In this document: positions 5,073 through 5,489 of the stretch, piece by piece
Numbering within the stretch: position 1 is the stretch's first letter
Layout of the letters: each line of letters begins with the position of its first letter
Origin: an uncultured Geobacteraceae bacterium
GTDB lineage: Bacteria; Desulfobacterota; Desulfuromonadia; Geobacterales; Pseudopelobacteraceae
Assembly: GCA_903879825.1 (NCBI GenBank)
Contig: CAIRND010000234.1
Span: forward strand, 1-5,489
Direction of reading: 5' to 3'
Length of the DNA: 5,489 nucleotides
Notes under the pieces: generated by a model
What the model saw: the letters and a program-made list of their open reading frames with translations, nothing else
Told to the model about the DNA's origin: nothing
Databases searched by the model: none
Translations under genes and position numbers: made by a program

Positions 5073-5108
5073 GATATTTATATTAATGTCTAATTTAGCA
5101 CTAAATTA
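5073..5108 (-). promoter_or_regulatory. Operator/promoter region of the RelE operon
   Basis: A perfect palindrome TAATTTAG-CA-CTAAATTA spans 5091-5108, and an imperfect one (AGATATT...AATGTCT) lies at about 5073-5092. On the minus strand a -10-like TATAAA (5077-5082) sits between them and the start codon, with only a poor -35 (TTTAGT) 17 bases upstream, inside the perfect palindrome. Binding by the Phd/YefM-type antitoxin is inferred from position. The A/T-rich palindrome lacks a G/C stem, so it is unlikely to be the pilR terminator. Confidence 0.55.
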
Positions 5109-5131
5109 TGACCGTTCCCAGAAATAAAATA

Positions 5132-5489
5132 TCACTCCTCCCCACTATCCAGCCCAAACTTGGCCAGTCTATACCGGAACGAACGAAACGTCATTCCCAG
5201 CAGTTCCCCTGCTTTCTTTTTTGCTCCACCGGTCTTTTCAAGTGCCTTCATAAGATATTTCTTTTCCAACTCCTCCAACATCGGTTCCAGCTGCATACCG
5301 GACTCAGGGATATCGCAATCGCCGCTAAGACAGGGAGCTTTGTTGGCCAGCAGCTGTTTTGGCAGACTTGCCTCGGAAATCACCTCAGGATCAAGAATCA
5401 GACTGCGCTCAATGCAGTTTTCCAACTCCCGAATATTGCCGGGAAAGGCATGATTCATCAGCACCTTAAGGGCACCAACGGTAATTGAG
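5132..5489 (-). CDS. pilR: PilR-type sigma-54-dependent response regulator, C-terminal part (5' end beyond window)
   Basis: 118 codons plus TGA are visible; the gene continues past the window edge. Reading in, the sequence is the end of the AAA+ domain (SITVGALKVLMNHAFPGNIRELENCIERS, with the PGN-RELEN signature of NtrC-family activators). A linker follows, then a Fis-type helix-turn-helix (YLMKALEKTGGAKKKAGELLGMTFRSFRYRLAKFG in two stretches). The apparent start at 5464 is only an internal GTG valine codon. PilR activates sigma-54 polymerase at pilA when phosphorylated by the sensor PilS, and a good -24/-12 site precedes the pilin downstream. That location, upstream of pilins on the same strand, supports PilR over other NtrC-like regulators. 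The receiver domain and GAFTGA loop lie outside the window. The last 60 codons are duplicated at 3891-4070. Confidence 0.88.
   Translation of the reverse strand, partial: SITVGALKVLMNHAFPGNIRELENCIERSLILDPEVISEASLPKQLLANKAPCLSGDCDIPESGMQLEPMLEELEKKYLMKALEKTGGAKKKAGELLGMTFRSFRYRLAKFGLDSGEE

Noticed and set aside
5462..5464. Apparent start codon (GTG) of a 110-residue protein
   Set aside because: It is an internal valine. The frame continues upstream with normal AAA+ sequence to the window edge, so the gene is a partial pilR.

Overview
The window looks like the type IV pilin locus of a delta-proteobacterium of the Geobacter/Pelobacter/Desulfuromonas group (Desulfuromonadia). The main clue is two very short pilins (mature length 64 residues). 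Their N-terminal part closely matches the truncated PilA-N pilin of Geobacter sulfurreducens. They lie downstream of a PilR-type response regulator gene and upstream of a small secreted PilA-C/Spc-like gene, as in that group. The genus is inferred from remembered family resemblance, not from a search. Every convincing gene is on the minus strand, so transcription runs from high to low coordinates.

In transcription order: (1) 5489-5132 holds the C-terminal end of pilR, an NtrC-family sigma-54 activator that runs off the window. (2) 5051-4532 is a RelE-type toxin operon with a Phd/YefM-type antitoxin, preceded by an 18-bp palindrome. (3) 4531-4101 is non-coding. It contains a palindrome also found upstream of pilA and a 132-bp MITE-like element with terminal inverted repeats. 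(4) 4100-3888 is a broken second copy of the last 60 codons of pilR. (5) 3771-3553 and 3280-3056 are two tandem pilin genes. The second has a good -24/-12 promoter and a palindrome cluster about 100 bp further upstream. (6) 3029-2646 is the small secreted partner protein, followed by a strong intrinsic terminator. (7) 2581-845 is a polytopic GT-C/TMTC-like membrane protein with C-terminal TPR-like helices, a candidate pilin or surface glycosyltransferase. (8) 676-6 is a ribbon-helix-helix antitoxin plus PIN-domain toxin operon with an operator overlapping its promoter.

A plausible working model is that PilR binds the palindrome cluster near 3458-3489 and activates sigma-54 RNA polymerase at 3350-3365 to express pilA plus the PilA-C-like gene. 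The terminator would limit expression of the membrane glycosyltransferase. The most interesting aspect is the locus history. The pilR 3' end is duplicated with 14 of 180 bases changed, and 12 of the 13 changed codons are synonymous. The two pilins differ at 41 of 64 codons but only 6 residues. The pilin pair is therefore much older than the pilR duplication, or came from a more distant source. A toxin-antitoxin operon and a MITE-like repeat lie between the two pilR 3' ends. Together this suggests a locus reshaped by recombination or allele acquisition, with pilR as the homologous anchor.
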